Assembly (NCBI GenBank): GCA_028289585.1
Contig: JANQPI010000035.1
Location: 280,717 to 344,716, forward strand
Reading direction: 5' to 3'
DNA: 64,000 nt
Origin: Candidatus Zixiibacteriota bacterium
Lineage (GTDB): Bacteria; Zixibacteria; MSB-5A5; GN15; FEB-12
Part shown: positions 25,203 to 34,169 of the stretch, piece by piece
Layout: every line of letters begins with the position of its first letter
How positions within the stretch are numbered: position 1 is the stretch's first letter
The notes under the pieces: generated by a model
Told to the model about the DNA's origin: nothing
Databases searched by the model: none
Seen by the model: the letters and a program-made list of their open reading frames with translations, nothing else
Made by a program: the position numbers and the translations under genes

Positions 25203-25828
25203 TGGGGGAACTCCCCGGAACGCTGTCCGAGTATGTCGACATGCTCTTTAGCTGGGGTGCGTTCTGGGTATACGCAGCGATCTTCGCGGCCTGTTTCATA
25301 GAGAATATCGTCCCGCCGTTTCCCGGAGATACGTTCATCCTGGCGGGAGGCGCCTTGGTCGGGCTCGGTCGTCTGGACCCCTGGCTGACCGGAGCGATCG
25401 TTGTCGTTGGGGGGGTGCTGTCGGTGATGATTCTCTATCGCTTCGGGCGGCGGCACGGACGGACGTTCTTCATGGAGAAAGACTATCGTTTTTTTTCCGC
25501 GGATGATATTCGTGAGGTAGAAAAGCTCCTGGCGCGCTGGGGAGGACTGGTCATGATCTCCTCCCGATTCATTGTCGGCGTGCGCTCGGCGATTGCGGTG
25601 ACCGCCGGCATGGCGCGTTATCCGACCGTGTCGATGCTCATCTTTTCGGTGCTTTCTTACATCCTTTTCACGGTGTTGTTGATGTTCACCGCCTACGGTC
25701 TGGTAAGCAACCTTGATCGGCTCGAAGAGTGGGTGGGAACGTATCAGGGAATAGTCTGGATACTGGTGGGGATAGTGATGACAGGCCTGCTCATCGTCCA
25801 AATCATCCGAAAGCGGAGGTTACCATGA
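25202..25828 (+). CDS. DedA family membrane protein
   Basis: A 208-residue DedA/SNARE-associated (PF09335) protein. The early segment FIENIVPPFPGDTFILAGGAL is characteristic, followed by a reentrant/helix region and FGRRHGRTFFMEK. A second motif, SRFIVGVRSAIAVTAGMARY, has the conserved arginines. Such proteins are linked to recycling of undecaprenyl phosphate and other lipids across the membrane. It is joined to ispF through a TAATG junction, which is notable because IspDF supply the isoprenoid precursors of undecaprenyl phosphate. Confidence 0.94.
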   Translation: MGELPGTLSEYVDMLFSWGAFWVYAAIFAACFIENIVPPFPGDTFILAGGALVGLGRLDPWLTGAIVVVGGVLSVMILYRFGRRHGRTFFMEKDYRFFSADDIREVEKLLARWGGLVMISSRFIVGVRSAIAVTAGMARYPTVSMLIFSVLSYILFTVLLMFTAYGLVSNLDRLEEWVGTYQGIVWILVGIVMTGLLIVQIIRKRRLP

Positions 25829-26835
25829 ATATTCTCGTGCTAGCTGGAGGGCGTTCGTCGGAACGCGAAGTGTCGTTTGCCTCGGGGTCCGCGCTTGCCG
25901 CAGCCTGTCAACGCTTGGGGCACACGGTCCGAGCGGTGGATCCGGCGACAGGTTCGCCGCTCATAGACGACTCCGGTGCATTTCTGGAGACCGCCAGCCT
26001 GCCACCCCGACCGGCCGATACCGACCCCGCTTCCGATGCGGAGGCATTGTGCCTGGAACCACTCGCATCGAGCGTTTCATGGGCCGATTTAATCGTCATT
26101 GGTCTTCATGGCCCGGGAGGAGAGGATGGCCAGACGCAGCGGGTACTGGAATCGATCGGTAAGCCGTTTACCGGTTCGTCGTCGGTCGCATCAACCCATG
26201 CGATGGATAAGGCTTTCACCAAGCAGATGATGGCGGACGAGGGCATTCCGACAGCGCGTTGGGTGACGCTCACCGGCGACGAAACCGTCACCTCGACCAC
26301 GATCGAGCGGATTATCACCGAGGTAGGTCTCCCGGCTATTGTGAAGCCCAACACCGGTGGGTCTTCGGTCGCCCTGACGAAGGTTGACGATCGGGATGCG
26401 CTTCCGGATGCGCTTACGAGTGCGGGTCGGGAAGGCGAACGGATTATGGTCGAAGCGTTTGTCGTTGGGCGTGAACTGACCGTCTCCGTACTCGACGGGC
26501 AGCCCCTACCCGTCGTTGAGATTCGCCCCAAACACGGCCTGTACGACTATGCCGCAAAGTATACGTCCGGGCTTTCCGAGTACCTCGTTCCGGCCCCGAT
26601 CTCGACCGAGATTGAGACGCGCTTGCAAAGCTGGTCGGTACAGCTCTACCACGCCTTGTCGTGCTCTGGTCTGGCACGAGTTGACTGGTTACTCGATGCC
26701 GGGAACAATGCTTTTGGACTTGAGTTAAACACACTCCCGGGGATGACCGAGCTGTCGCTCGCGCCGATGGCGGCCAAGGCGGCGGGGATGTCATTCGACG
26801 ATCTTGTACAACGGATAATCACGGCGGCGCGCTGA
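25825..26835 (+). CDS. ddl: D-alanine--D-alanine ligase
   Basis: A 336-residue ATP-grasp enzyme that makes the D-Ala-D-Ala dipeptide for peptidoglycan. It starts MNILVLAGGRSSEREVSFASG. The family motifs ADLIVIGLHGPGGEDGQTQ, KPFTGSSSVASTHAMDKAFT, LPAIVKPNTGGSSVAL, VVEIRPKHGLYDYAAKYT and ELNTLPGMTELSLAP are all present. The ATG at 25825 overlaps the DedA stop (ATGA) and has GGAGG upstream. The longer frame from 25729 is an artefact. Confidence 0.96.
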   Translation: MNILVLAGGRSSEREVSFASGSALAAACQRLGHTVRAVDPATGSPLIDDSGAFLETASLPPRPADTDPASDAEALCLEPLASSVSWADLIVIGLHGPGGEDGQTQRVLESIGKPFTGSSSVASTHAMDKAFTKQMMADEGIPTARWVTLTGDETVTSTTIERIITEVGLPAIVKPNTGGSSVALTKVDDRDALPDALTSAGREGERIMVEAFVVGRELTVSVLDGQPLPVVEIRPKHGLYDYAAKYTSGLSEYLVPAPISTEIETRLQSWSVQLYHALSCSGLARVDWLLDAGNNAFGLELNTLPGMTELSLAPMAAKAAGMSFDDLVQRIITAAR

Positions 26836-27569
26836 TGACGAAACTAAAACCTCGGGCAATCATCTTCGATCTTGGTTCCACACTTATTGACTACGAGCCG
26901 ATGCCCTGGGATGAATGGCGACGGCTATGTGGTGAATCGGCCCGGGGCTGGCTCGTCGACCAGGGGTTCTCGGTTCCGGAGGCTGATGAGTTTCACGATC
27001 AATACGACACGTTCCGTCGGCCGCTCATGGAGCGGGCTCAGCGCGACTATGTCGAATGGTCAGTCGAAGATGCGCTGCCCGCTTTCGTGCGTTCTCTTGA
27101 GATCGACCTCACCAACGACGAGGCCAGGGAACTGTTCGACGCCTACTACGCGCCGGTTGATGACCGTCTTACGATTTTTGACGACACCCTGGCAACACTC
27201 GACGCGTTACGTGATGTCTATCGTCCGATCGGGTTGGTCTCCAATACGATCTTTCCGGAACGAGCCCATCGGCGGGAGCTTGATCGCTTTGACATCGCCC
27301 CTCGACTCGATTTCGCTATCTTCAGCTCCGCGTTTGGCCGCCGCAAACCGCATCCATCGATCTTTCAGGAAGCGTGTGCCCAGGCGGGGGTGGAACCGGG
27401 CGAGGCAGTGTATGTCGGGGATCGCTGGCTGGAGGACATTGAGGGGCCCGCGCAGATCGGCATGTCCGCAATTCTGAAAGTGACTGAGAACCGGGAGTAC
27501 CCTGACGACTTTGGAAACACCCGGACGATCGACCGACTGGAAGAACTGCGCGACCATATCGCCATTTAG
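26835..27569 (+). CDS. HAD-like hydrolase with DxGxT motif
   Basis: A 244-residue HAD superfamily protein of the IA type. Motif I reads IIFDLGSTLIDYE, so the second aspartate of the usual DxDxT is glycine. Motif II is GLVSNTIFPE, motif III includes GRRKPHPSIF and motif IV is AVYVGDRWLEDIEGP. The nucleophile Asp, Lys and terminal acid pair remain, and some characterised phosphatases tolerate this change, so activity is possible. Substrate unknown. It overlaps ddl by one base (TGATG). Confidence 0.88.
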   Translation: MTKLKPRAIIFDLGSTLIDYEPMPWDEWRRLCGESARGWLVDQGFSVPEADEFHDQYDTFRRPLMERAQRDYVEWSVEDALPAFVRSLEIDLTNDEARELFDAYYAPVDDRLTIFDDTLATLDALRDVYRPIGLVSNTIFPERAHRRELDRFDIAPRLDFAIFSSAFGRRKPHPSIFQEACAQAGVEPGEAVYVGDRWLEDIEGPAQIGMSAILKVTENREYPDDFGNTRTIDRLEELRDHIAI

Positions 27570-27645
27570 GTCTAGACGCGGCCGCTCGACCGGTCTATCT
27601 ATACCTCCCAGAACCAGATAGTCTTGAGCGCAGAAGGGGCCACGT

Positions 27646-28716
27646 ATGGATGCCACCGCAAAACAACTGAAGGAATTGACCGAAGCCGACGGCGTACCCG
27701 GCTTTGAGAGTAATGTCCGGGCAATCATGACTCGTGAGTTGAAGAAGTCGTGTGACTCAGTCTCAACGGACCGCCTCGGATCGGTATTCGGAGTCTCCGG
27801 GAAGACAGGACCGCGGGTAATGGTTGACGGTCATATGGACGAGATCGGTTTCCTGGTCAAGAGCATCACCAAGGACGGATTTCTTAAGTTCCTGCAGCTT
27901 GGTGGTTGGTGGGGACATGTTGCCCTGGCCCAGCGATTCAAAGTCCTGACGCAAAACGGTCCGGTAATCGGTGTTGTTGGATCGACGCCCCCTCACATGC
28001 TGGACCCCGACAAGCGGAAGAAGGTGCTCGAGGTCAAAGAGCTCTTTCTCGATATTGGCTCGACTGATGGTTACAATGCGGCTGAGGAGCTGGGCGTCCG
28101 GGTTGGGGATCCGATCGTTCCTGTCTCCGAGTTCACGGTCCTTGGCAATGACAAGCTGTATCTAGCCAAAGCGTTCGACAATCGCATGGCTTGCTCGGTC
28201 GTTCTCGATGTCGCGAAAGCGGCCAAGAAGACGAAGTTTCCCAACCGGCTGATTGCCGCCGCGTCGGTCCAGGAAGAGGTTGGCTTGCGCGGCGCTCAGA
28301 CGCTTGCCTGGACGTCGGAACCGGACGTTTGCATTGCAATCGATACCGGCATTGCTCAGGATATCCCCACGATGGATGGCTCCAGCGCCACGGAAAAGCT
28401 GACCGGTGGGCCATCGATTCTGGTCTACGACGGTTCCCTGATTCCCAACGTCCGGCTTCGCGATTTGGTCATCGAGACTGCGGAAAAGAAAAAGATACCG
28501 TTCCACCTCACCGCCATGGAGCGAGGGGGAGAAGATGGTGGCCGTATCTCGCTGTCACGATCGGGCGTCGCCTCGGTCATGATTGGTCCACCCGTGCGCT
28601 ACATCCATTCGCATAACGGTATCATGCATCGCGACGACTACGATAGTACGGTCAAGCTTGTGACCGAGGTCGTGAAACGGCTTGATGCCAAGACGGTTAA
28701 ATCGCTCTACGCCTAG
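27646..28716 (+). CDS. M42 family metallopeptidase
   Basis: A 356-residue di-metal aminopeptidase of the M42 family (glutamyl aminopeptidase/CelM/TET group). Metal ligands appear in DGHMDEIGFLV, KAFDNRMACSV, SVQEEVGLRGAQ (with the catalytic glutamate), AIDTGIAQD and YIHSHNGIMH. Cytoplasmic; these enzymes form large shells that trim peptides. AAGGGG precedes the ATG. It is eight bases upstream of cysS. Confidence 0.95.
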   Translation: MDATAKQLKELTEADGVPGFESNVRAIMTRELKKSCDSVSTDRLGSVFGVSGKTGPRVMVDGHMDEIGFLVKSITKDGFLKFLQLGGWWGHVALAQRFKVLTQNGPVIGVVGSTPPHMLDPDKRKKVLEVKELFLDIGSTDGYNAAEELGVRVGDPIVPVSEFTVLGNDKLYLAKAFDNRMACSVVLDVAKAAKKTKFPNRLIAAASVQEEVGLRGAQTLAWTSEPDVCIAIDTGIAQDIPTMDGSSATEKLTGGPSILVYDGSLIPNVRLRDLVIETAEKKKIPFHLTAMERGGEDGGRISLSRSGVASVMIGPPVRYIHSHNGIMHRDDYDSTVKLVTEVVKRLDAKTVKSLYA

Positions 28717-28724
28717 AGAGAACG

Positions 28725-30131
28725 ATGGCGCTGGTCTTTCGCAATACACTGACGCGACGTAAGGAAGAGTTCAAACCGATTGCTCCCCCGGAGGTTCGAC
28801 TCTACGCCTGCGGACCAACAGTGTACAACTATGCGCATATCGGCAACTTTCGGACGTTCGTCTTTGGTGATCTTCTCCGGCGCTACCTGACCTACAAAGG
28901 GTATCGCGTCAATCAGGTCATGAATATCACTGATATCGATGACAAGATCATCCGTGATTCGCAAGCCGAGGGAGCACCACTGAACGAATTCACGCGCCGA
29001 TACACGGACGCGTTCTTTGAAGATCTCGCCACTCTTGGCATGGAGCCTGCGGAACGATACCCGCGGGCCACCGATGAGATTGCCACGATGGTTGACATGG
29101 TGAAAACGCTGGTGGCGAGCGGGCATGCGTATGAAGTCGACGGTAACTACTACTATAAGATCAGTTCCTTCCCCGCGTACGGTAAGCTCGCCAATCTCGA
29201 TCTCGAAGGTCTCAAACCGGGTGCTCGGGTGGCTTCAGACGAGTACGAGAAGGAGTCCGTTTCCGACTTTGCGCTCTGGAAGGCGTGGACGGAAGCTGAC
29301 GGTGACATCTTCTGGGAAACTGAGATCGGCAAAGGACGGCCCGGCTGGCATCTTGAGTGTTCAGCCATGTCCGTCAAGTACCTCGGTGCCACGTTCGATA
29401 TTCACATTGGCGGTGTCGATCTTCAGTTTCCGCATCACGAGAATGAGATTGCGCAATCGGAAGCGTGCACCGGCAAGACGTTCGTCAACTACTGGCTCCA
29501 CTCCGAGCACTTGATTGTTGAAGGGAAGAAGATGTCCAAGAGCGCGGGCAATTTTTTCACGCTCCGAGATCTTCTGGAACGAGGCTATACCGGCCATCAG
29601 ATTCGTTACCTGTTGTTAGCAACGCATTATCGTTCGCAATTGAACTTCACGTTTGATGGTCTCGATGCCGCCGCCAAAGCGTTGGCTCGCTACAATGAGT
29701 TTGTCGACAATCTGACTGACTACCCGGGTGGTGAGAGTAACGGTACGGCCGCGGAGGTGATCACCAGTGCTGCCACCGCCTTCGAAACGTCCCTCGATGA
29801 CGACCTCAATATCTCCGGTGGTCTCGCAGCGGTCTTTGACTTCATTCGCGACATCAATCGACTGCGGTCTGAGAATGTATTGTCTGCAGATGAGCGTGAC
29901 CAGGCCCTGCAGTTGATCACGCGCTTTGATACGGTACTGAACTTTCGGGAAGAGCGAGTCGCCGCGGACCTGTCAACAGAGGTTGAGGCGCTGATTGCCG
30001 AGCGTACATCCGCTCGCAAGGCGAAAGATTTCGCACGTGCTGATCAAATTCGTGATCAATTGACGGAGATGGGAATCGTCCTTGAGGATACGCCCCAGGG
30101 CGTCAAATGGAAGCTCCGGTCGTCATCTTGA
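28725..30131 (+). CDS. cysS: Cysteinyl-tRNA synthetase
   Basis: A 468-residue class I aminoacyl-tRNA synthetase. The zinc cysteine is in RLYACGPTVYNYAHIGNFRT (C29), which also holds the HIGH-type signature AHIGN. WHLECSAMS and DIHIGGVDLQFPHHENEIAQ supply further zinc and cysteine contacts. KMSKS is present as GKKMSKSAGNFFTL. The C-terminal helical domain is complete. Its stop codon overlaps the -35 of the tRNA-Thr promoter. Confidence 0.98.
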   Translation: MALVFRNTLTRRKEEFKPIAPPEVRLYACGPTVYNYAHIGNFRTFVFGDLLRRYLTYKGYRVNQVMNITDIDDKIIRDSQAEGAPLNEFTRRYTDAFFEDLATLGMEPAERYPRATDEIATMVDMVKTLVASGHAYEVDGNYYYKISSFPAYGKLANLDLEGLKPGARVASDEYEKESVSDFALWKAWTEADGDIFWETEIGKGRPGWHLECSAMSVKYLGATFDIHIGGVDLQFPHHENEIAQSEACTGKTFVNYWLHSEHLIVEGKKMSKSAGNFFTLRDLLERGYTGHQIRYLLLATHYRSQLNFTFDGLDAAAKALARYNEFVDNLTDYPGGESNGTAAEVITSAATAFETSLDDDLNISGGLAAVFDFIRDINRLRSENVLSADERDQALQLITRFDTVLNFREERVAADLSTEVEALIAERTSARKAKDFARADQIRDQLTEMGIVLEDTPQGVKWKLRSSS

Positions 30132-30156
30132 ACCGATTCGGTTCGAGTGCTATACT
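30128..30156 (+). promoter_or_regulatory. tRNA-Thr promoter
   Basis: TTGAAC (30128-30133), an exact 17-base spacer and TATACT (30151-30156), ten bases before the mature tRNA start. It is the best sigma-70-type promoter in the window and shows that the housekeeping -10 here is TATACT-like. Confidence 0.75.
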
Positions 30157-30166
30157 TGGTTCGATA

Positions 30167-30239
<73 letters not shown>

Positions 30240-30291
30240 CATCTGATATCTCCGAAATCCAAAGACGACTGCCGCGGGCAGCCACCAAACA

Positions 30292-31332
30292 GTGTTTGAA
30301 TCATTTCTTGTAACCGGCGGAGCCGGATTCATCGGGTCGCATCTGGTTCGGCATCTCGCCAGCACGTATCCAGCAGCAAAGATCATCGTGATCGACGCCT
30401 TAACCTATGCGGGGCGTTGGGAAAATCTTGGTGAGTACGCAAACGCGGATAACGTAGTCTGCATACACGGTGACATCCGTGATCTCACCATGCTTGAAAG
30501 GGTACGAGCTGAGCATGAGCCGGACGCGATTGTCCATTTAGCGGCTGAATCGCATGTCGATCGTTCGATTCATCGCCCCGCTGACTTTGTCACAACGAAT
30601 GTTGTAGGAACAACCAACCTCTTGGAATTGGGTCGGCAGCTGGCGGAACATCACACTCGTTTCCGATTTCTCCACGTGTCAACTGACGAAGTTTTTGGTC
30701 CAATCATGACAGGTAACGCCGAGGCGGACACACCGTATCAACCGAGTTCGCCCTATGCTGCCTCAAAGGCTGCCGCCGATCACTTTGTGCGATCGTTTGC
30801 CACCACCTACAACCTTCCCGTGGTCATCACTAACACCTGTAACAATTATGGGCCCAACCAACATCTCGAGAAGCTCATTCCGTTCATGATCTTGCGGGCT
30901 CGGCGCGGTGAAACGCTGCCGATCTATGGTGACGGTGAGCAGGTCCGAGAGTGGCTGCATGTGCGTGATCACGTGCGGGCCATCGATTGCGCGCTTCACC
31001 GCGGTACAATCGGGGCGACTTACCTTGTCGGTTCTGGTGATCGGCTCACGAATAAGCAACTGGTCATTCGAGTTTGTTCGATTCTCGATGAACGGTGCGG
31101 TGGTCATCACGCATCACAGATGCAATTGACAGCCGATCGGCCGGGCCATGATCGGCGCTATGCCTTAGATTCGTCGCGAATCCACCAGGAGCTGGACTGG
31201 CATGCTGAGATCGAACTCGATGCTGGCCTTCGTGAAACGGTGGCCTGGTATCTCGACAATGCGGAGTGGATGGAGGCTGCTCGTACTCCCGATCTCAATG
31301 CCTGGATTGCCACGCAGTACGGCCATGAATAG
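30292..31332 (+). CDS. rfbB: dTDP-glucose 4,6-dehydratase
   Basis: A 346-residue extended short-chain dehydrogenase that makes dTDP-4-keto-6-deoxyglucose. It has FLVTGGAGFIGSHLVRHL for NAD, VHLAAESHVDRSI, VSTDEVFG (the DE catalytic pair), the YAASKAAADH YxxxK motif, TNTCNNYGPNQ and GDGEQVREWLHVRDHV. The GTG at 30292 is the only sensible start, though no clear ribosome site is seen. It opens the surface-polysaccharide locus and overlaps rfbA by eight bases. Confidence 0.96.
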   Translation: MFESFLVTGGAGFIGSHLVRHLASTYPAAKIIVIDALTYAGRWENLGEYANADNVVCIHGDIRDLTMLERVRAEHEPDAIVHLAAESHVDRSIHRPADFVTTNVVGTTNLLELGRQLAEHHTRFRFLHVSTDEVFGPIMTGNAEADTPYQPSSPYAASKAAADHFVRSFATTYNLPVVITNTCNNYGPNQHLEKLIPFMILRARRGETLPIYGDGEQVREWLHVRDHVRAIDCALHRGTIGATYLVGSGDRLTNKQLVIRVCSILDERCGGHHASQMQLTADRPGHDRRYALDSSRIHQELDWHAEIELDAGLRETVAWYLDNAEWMEAARTPDLNAWIATQYGHE

Positions 31333-32203
31333 CAACCAGCGGTGTGGAATCGTACTTGCGGGGGGACGGGGTACCCGCCTGTGGCCCGCGACGAGAGTCG
31401 TCTCTAAACAATTGTTCGCGGTCTATGATAAGCCGTTGATTTATTACCCGCTGGCGACGCTGGCTGAAATTGGCATTCGTGATATCCTTATCATCACAAC
31501 CCGGGAATCCCGGTCGGCCTTCGAACGGGTCCTTGGTGATGGTAGCCAGTTTGGTCTGCGGTTTAGCTTTGCGTCTCAAGCGGAACCGCGAGGCATCGCC
31601 GAGGCCTTACTCATCGGAGCTGACTTCATAGGCACTCGATCGGTCGCTTTGATCCTTGGTGATAACGTTTTCTACGGTGCCAGCGAAACGATCCGAAAGG
31701 CTGTCGCTGACTCAACGCAGGCAACGATCTTCACATACCCGGTGACTGATCCCGAACGGTACGGCGTGATCGTCTTCGACGTATCGGGACAACCGACACA
31801 GATCGTGGAGAAGCCCACCAGCTTCCTTTCATCTCATGCGGTTACCGGCCTCTATGCCTACGACTCGTCGGTCGTTGACATTGCCAATCAGCTGCAACCA
31901 TCCTCACGCGGCGAGTTAGAAATAACGGATGTGAATCGGGCGTATCTGGAACGCGGTGACCTGTCGGTCGTTCGCCTCGGTCGCGGGTCAGCCTGGCTGG
32001 ATACCGGAACCGCCGACAGTCTTTTGGAAGCAGCGAATTTCATTGCCACGATCGAGCGACGGCAGGGGACGAAGATTGCATGCCTTGAGGAGATTGCCTA
32101 CCGCCAGGGGTATGTTACTGTCAGCGAACTCCAGAAACTTGCCGATCAGATGCCCGCAGGCGACTATCGGGCGTACATCGAGTCGGTGATAAACGAGGGG
32201 TAG
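31325..32203 (+). CDS. rfbA: Glucose-1-phosphate thymidylyltransferase
   Basis: A 292-residue nucleotidyltransferase that makes dTDP-glucose. GIVLAGGRGTRLWPAT, QLFAVYDKPLIYYPL, ILGDNVFYG, YGVIVFD, IVEKPTSF, GLYAYDSSVVDIA, RGELEITDVNRAYLERGDL and LDTGTADSLLEAA are all family motifs. The start at 31325 (MNSNQRCGIVLAGG) gives the family length; the longer frame from 31202 overlaps rfbB and is rejected. Product feeds rfbB. Confidence 0.97.
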   Translation: MNSNQRCGIVLAGGRGTRLWPATRVVSKQLFAVYDKPLIYYPLATLAEIGIRDILIITTRESRSAFERVLGDGSQFGLRFSFASQAEPRGIAEALLIGADFIGTRSVALILGDNVFYGASETIRKAVADSTQATIFTYPVTDPERYGVIVFDVSGQPTQIVEKPTSFLSSHAVTGLYAYDSSVVDIANQLQPSSRGELEITDVNRAYLERGDLSVVRLGRGSAWLDTGTADSLLEAANFIATIERRQGTKIACLEEIAYRQGYVTVSELQKLADQMPAGDYRAYIESVINEG

Positions 32204-32209
32204 GTCGAT

Positions 32210-33103
32210 TTGCCTGACAGAATTCTTGTCACCGGGCCTAACGGTTTACTTGGCAGTGCGCTGGTGCCGTATCTGCGCTCCCAGGACGACGATGTCGTCG
32301 CATTACCCCATGAGATTGCTGATATCACCGATGCGGAGCGACTTCGCCGAACGATTGAAGACATCAAGCCTCGTCAGATTATCAATCTGGCGGCCTACAC
32401 GAATGTGAATCGTGCCGAGCGCGAGTTTACTCTGGCTCACCGGGTAAATGCCGAAGGTGCCAGGAACGTAGCTGAGATTGCTCGTCAGCTTAATGCGCGT
32501 CTCATCCATGTCTCTACCAACTTTGTGTTCGCTGGGGACAAAGGTTCACCGTATGTCGAAAGCGATCTGCCGTCACCCGTGAATGTGTATGGCAAATCGA
32601 AACTGGCTGGGGAGCAGGCGGTATATGCTGCTTACCCCTCAAGCTTGATTCTTCGCGTTGGTTGGTTGTTTGGCCCCGGGGGACAGAATTTCGTTGCTAC
32701 TATTCTTGATCGAGGGTTGGCGTATCGCGTCGCCTTGCAACAGCAGGTCGCGCTCCAGCCGATTCGCATCGTGGTTGACCAGCGCGGTGTCCCGACCTCG
32801 ACGCTTGACGTTGCCCAGGCAATAGGTCAGCTTGTTAGTTCGGACATCACCGGTGTGCTTCATCTTGTTCCTCGTGGAGAGGCGGTGGATCGGTTCTCGC
32901 TGGTGACTGAGATTTTTGAGATGGCAGGAATGCAGGTGGCGATTGAGCCGAGTTTCTCCAGCGAGTTCAAGAGTGATGCGCCACGTCCGAAAGCCGCTAT
33001 CTTGGGCAGTGAACGAGACTCAGAACCCAGGATTCCAATCTTGCGCAACTGGCGCGAAGCCTTGCGCGACTATGTCGATAGCGAAATGCAGCGGCGACCA
33101 TGA
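32210..33103 (+). CDS. rfbD: dTDP-4-dehydrorhamnose reductase-like
   Basis: A 297-residue short-chain reductase of the RmlD family. It has ILVTGPNGLLGSALVPYL, NLAAYTNVNRAE, HVSTNFVFAGDKGSPYVESD, the YGKSKLAGEQ YxxxK motif, RVGWLFGPGGQNFV and VVDQRGVPTST. The TTG start has GAGGGG upstream. It would reduce the 4-keto sugar to the final dTDP-6-deoxy-sugar, L-rhamnose if a true epimerase acts first. Joined to the next gene by ATGA. Confidence 0.92.
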   Translation: MPDRILVTGPNGLLGSALVPYLRSQDDDVVALPHEIADITDAERLRRTIEDIKPRQIINLAAYTNVNRAEREFTLAHRVNAEGARNVAEIARQLNARLIHVSTNFVFAGDKGSPYVESDLPSPVNVYGKSKLAGEQAVYAAYPSSLILRVGWLFGPGGQNFVATILDRGLAYRVALQQQVALQPIRIVVDQRGVPTSTLDVAQAIGQLVSSDITGVLHLVPRGEAVDRFSLVTEIFEMAGMQVAIEPSFSSEFKSDAPRPKAAILGSERDSEPRIPILRNWREALRDYVDSEMQRRP

Positions 33104-33588
33104 TTGAGACGGTCATTACCGGCGTTGAGATGCAGACGTTGACTAAGCACCGTGATGACCGCGGTTGGCTCATGGAACTCTGGCGCAACGATGCGTTGAG
33201 TCGTGATGATTGGCCTGCGATGGGTTACCTCTCGTGCACCTTACCAGGAGTTATTCGCGGTCCGCACGAACACCTCAATCAGACCGATCACTTTGTCTTC
33301 CTGGGGCCGGCGCCGGTCGAGGTCTACCTGTGGGAGAATCGAACGAGGCAGCCGAATTACCGTGAGCTCGTTCGGCTTCCGCTCGACCTCACTATCCAGT
33401 CGATCTCACTTTCCGTTCCTCCGGGCGTGGTCCATGCCTATCGGAATATCGGTGACCAGGAGACGTTGATCTTTAACGCGCCGAACCGACTCTATGCCGG
33501 GCGCGGTCGATCGGAGGCTGTCGACGAAATCCGCTGGGAAGGTCTCGCGGAGAGCCCATTTGTCGTGCCGCAGGAGGAAGCATCGTGA
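33100..33588 (+). CDS. RmlC-like sugar epimerase/isomerase (cupin)
   Basis: A 162-residue cupin related to dTDP-4-dehydrorhamnose 3,5-epimerase. RDDRGWLMELWRND and PGVIRGPHEHLNQTDHF correspond to RmlC's DxRG and RGLH elements. VPPGVVHAYRNIGDQETL matches the IPxGxAHG region and is followed by NRLYAGRG. The sequence is shorter and more diverged than typical rfbC, so a 3,5-epimerase, a 3-epimerase or a keto-isomerase are all possible. Position right after rfbD argues for a step on the same dTDP-sugar. Confidence 0.8.
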   Translation: MIETVITGVEMQTLTKHRDDRGWLMELWRNDALSRDDWPAMGYLSCTLPGVIRGPHEHLNQTDHFVFLGPAPVEVYLWENRTRQPNYRELVRLPLDLTIQSISLSVPPGVVHAYRNIGDQETLIFNAPNRLYAGRGRSEAVDEIRWEGLAESPFVVPQEEAS

Positions 33589-34169
33589 ATACTGACCACC
33601 GGCAGCGGATTACTGACCGCATAAACGAGCATGCTGCCTTGGTGAAGCGGCTTGCCGAAGAGTTGACCGATGACATTGCGGCATCCGCTCAACTGCTGCT
33701 GGAGACGCTTCTTACTGGAGGCAAAATTCTACTGTGCGGCAACGGCGGATCGGCGGCCGACGCTCAGCATATCGCTACGGAGTTAACCGGCCGGTTCCAG
33801 GCGGAGCGGCGAGCCCTGGCGGCCATTGCCCTGACCACCGATTCGTCGGCACTGACAGCTATTGGCAATGATTACGGAATGGAGCGTGTCTTTGCTCGTC
33901 AAGTCGAAGCACTGGCGAGACCGGGGGATACGCTTGTCGCTATCTCTACCTCCGGCAACTCTGCCAATGTAGTCCGAGCTGTGGAACAGGCGCATGCACT
34001 CAAGGTTCGGTCTATCGGCCTCCTGGGCCGAGATGGTGGAGCGATTGCTCCTCTCTGCGCACAATCTGTCGTCGTGCCCGATCAGGTCACCGCTCGCATC
34101 CAGGAGATGCATATCCTGATTGGTCATCTCTGGTGTGAGATTGTCGAGCAGGCAATAACCGCCGCTTAG
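33585..34169 (+). CDS. gmhA: Phosphoheptose isomerase-like (SIS domain)
   Basis: A 194-residue SIS-domain protein of the GmhA/DiaA family. The key segments are LLCGNGGSAADAQHIATELTGRF, AITLTTDSSALTAIGNDY, DTLVAISTSGNSANVVRAV and a C-terminal EMHILIGHLWCEIVEQ with the zinc histidine. GmhA converts sedoheptulose 7-phosphate to D-glycero-D-manno-heptose 7-phosphate. No hldE or gmhB is nearby, so a heptose in the polymer is only suggested. GTG start overlapping the preceding stop (GTGA). Confidence 0.88.
   Translation: MNTDHRQRITDRINEHAALVKRLAEELTDDIAASAQLLLETLLTGGKILLCGNGGSAADAQHIATELTGRFQAERRALAAIALTTDSSALTAIGNDYGMERVFARQVEALARPGDTLVAISTSGNSANVVRAVEQAHALKVRSIGLLGRDGGAIAPLCAQSVVVPDQVTARIQEMHILIGHLWCEIVEQAITAA

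Noticed and set aside
27572-27595. XbaI, NotI and AgeI recognition sites packed into 24 bases, resembling a cloning linker
   Set aside because: The flanking genes are continuous in style and spacing, and GC-rich palindromes of this kind occur by chance; no vector sequence is adjacent.
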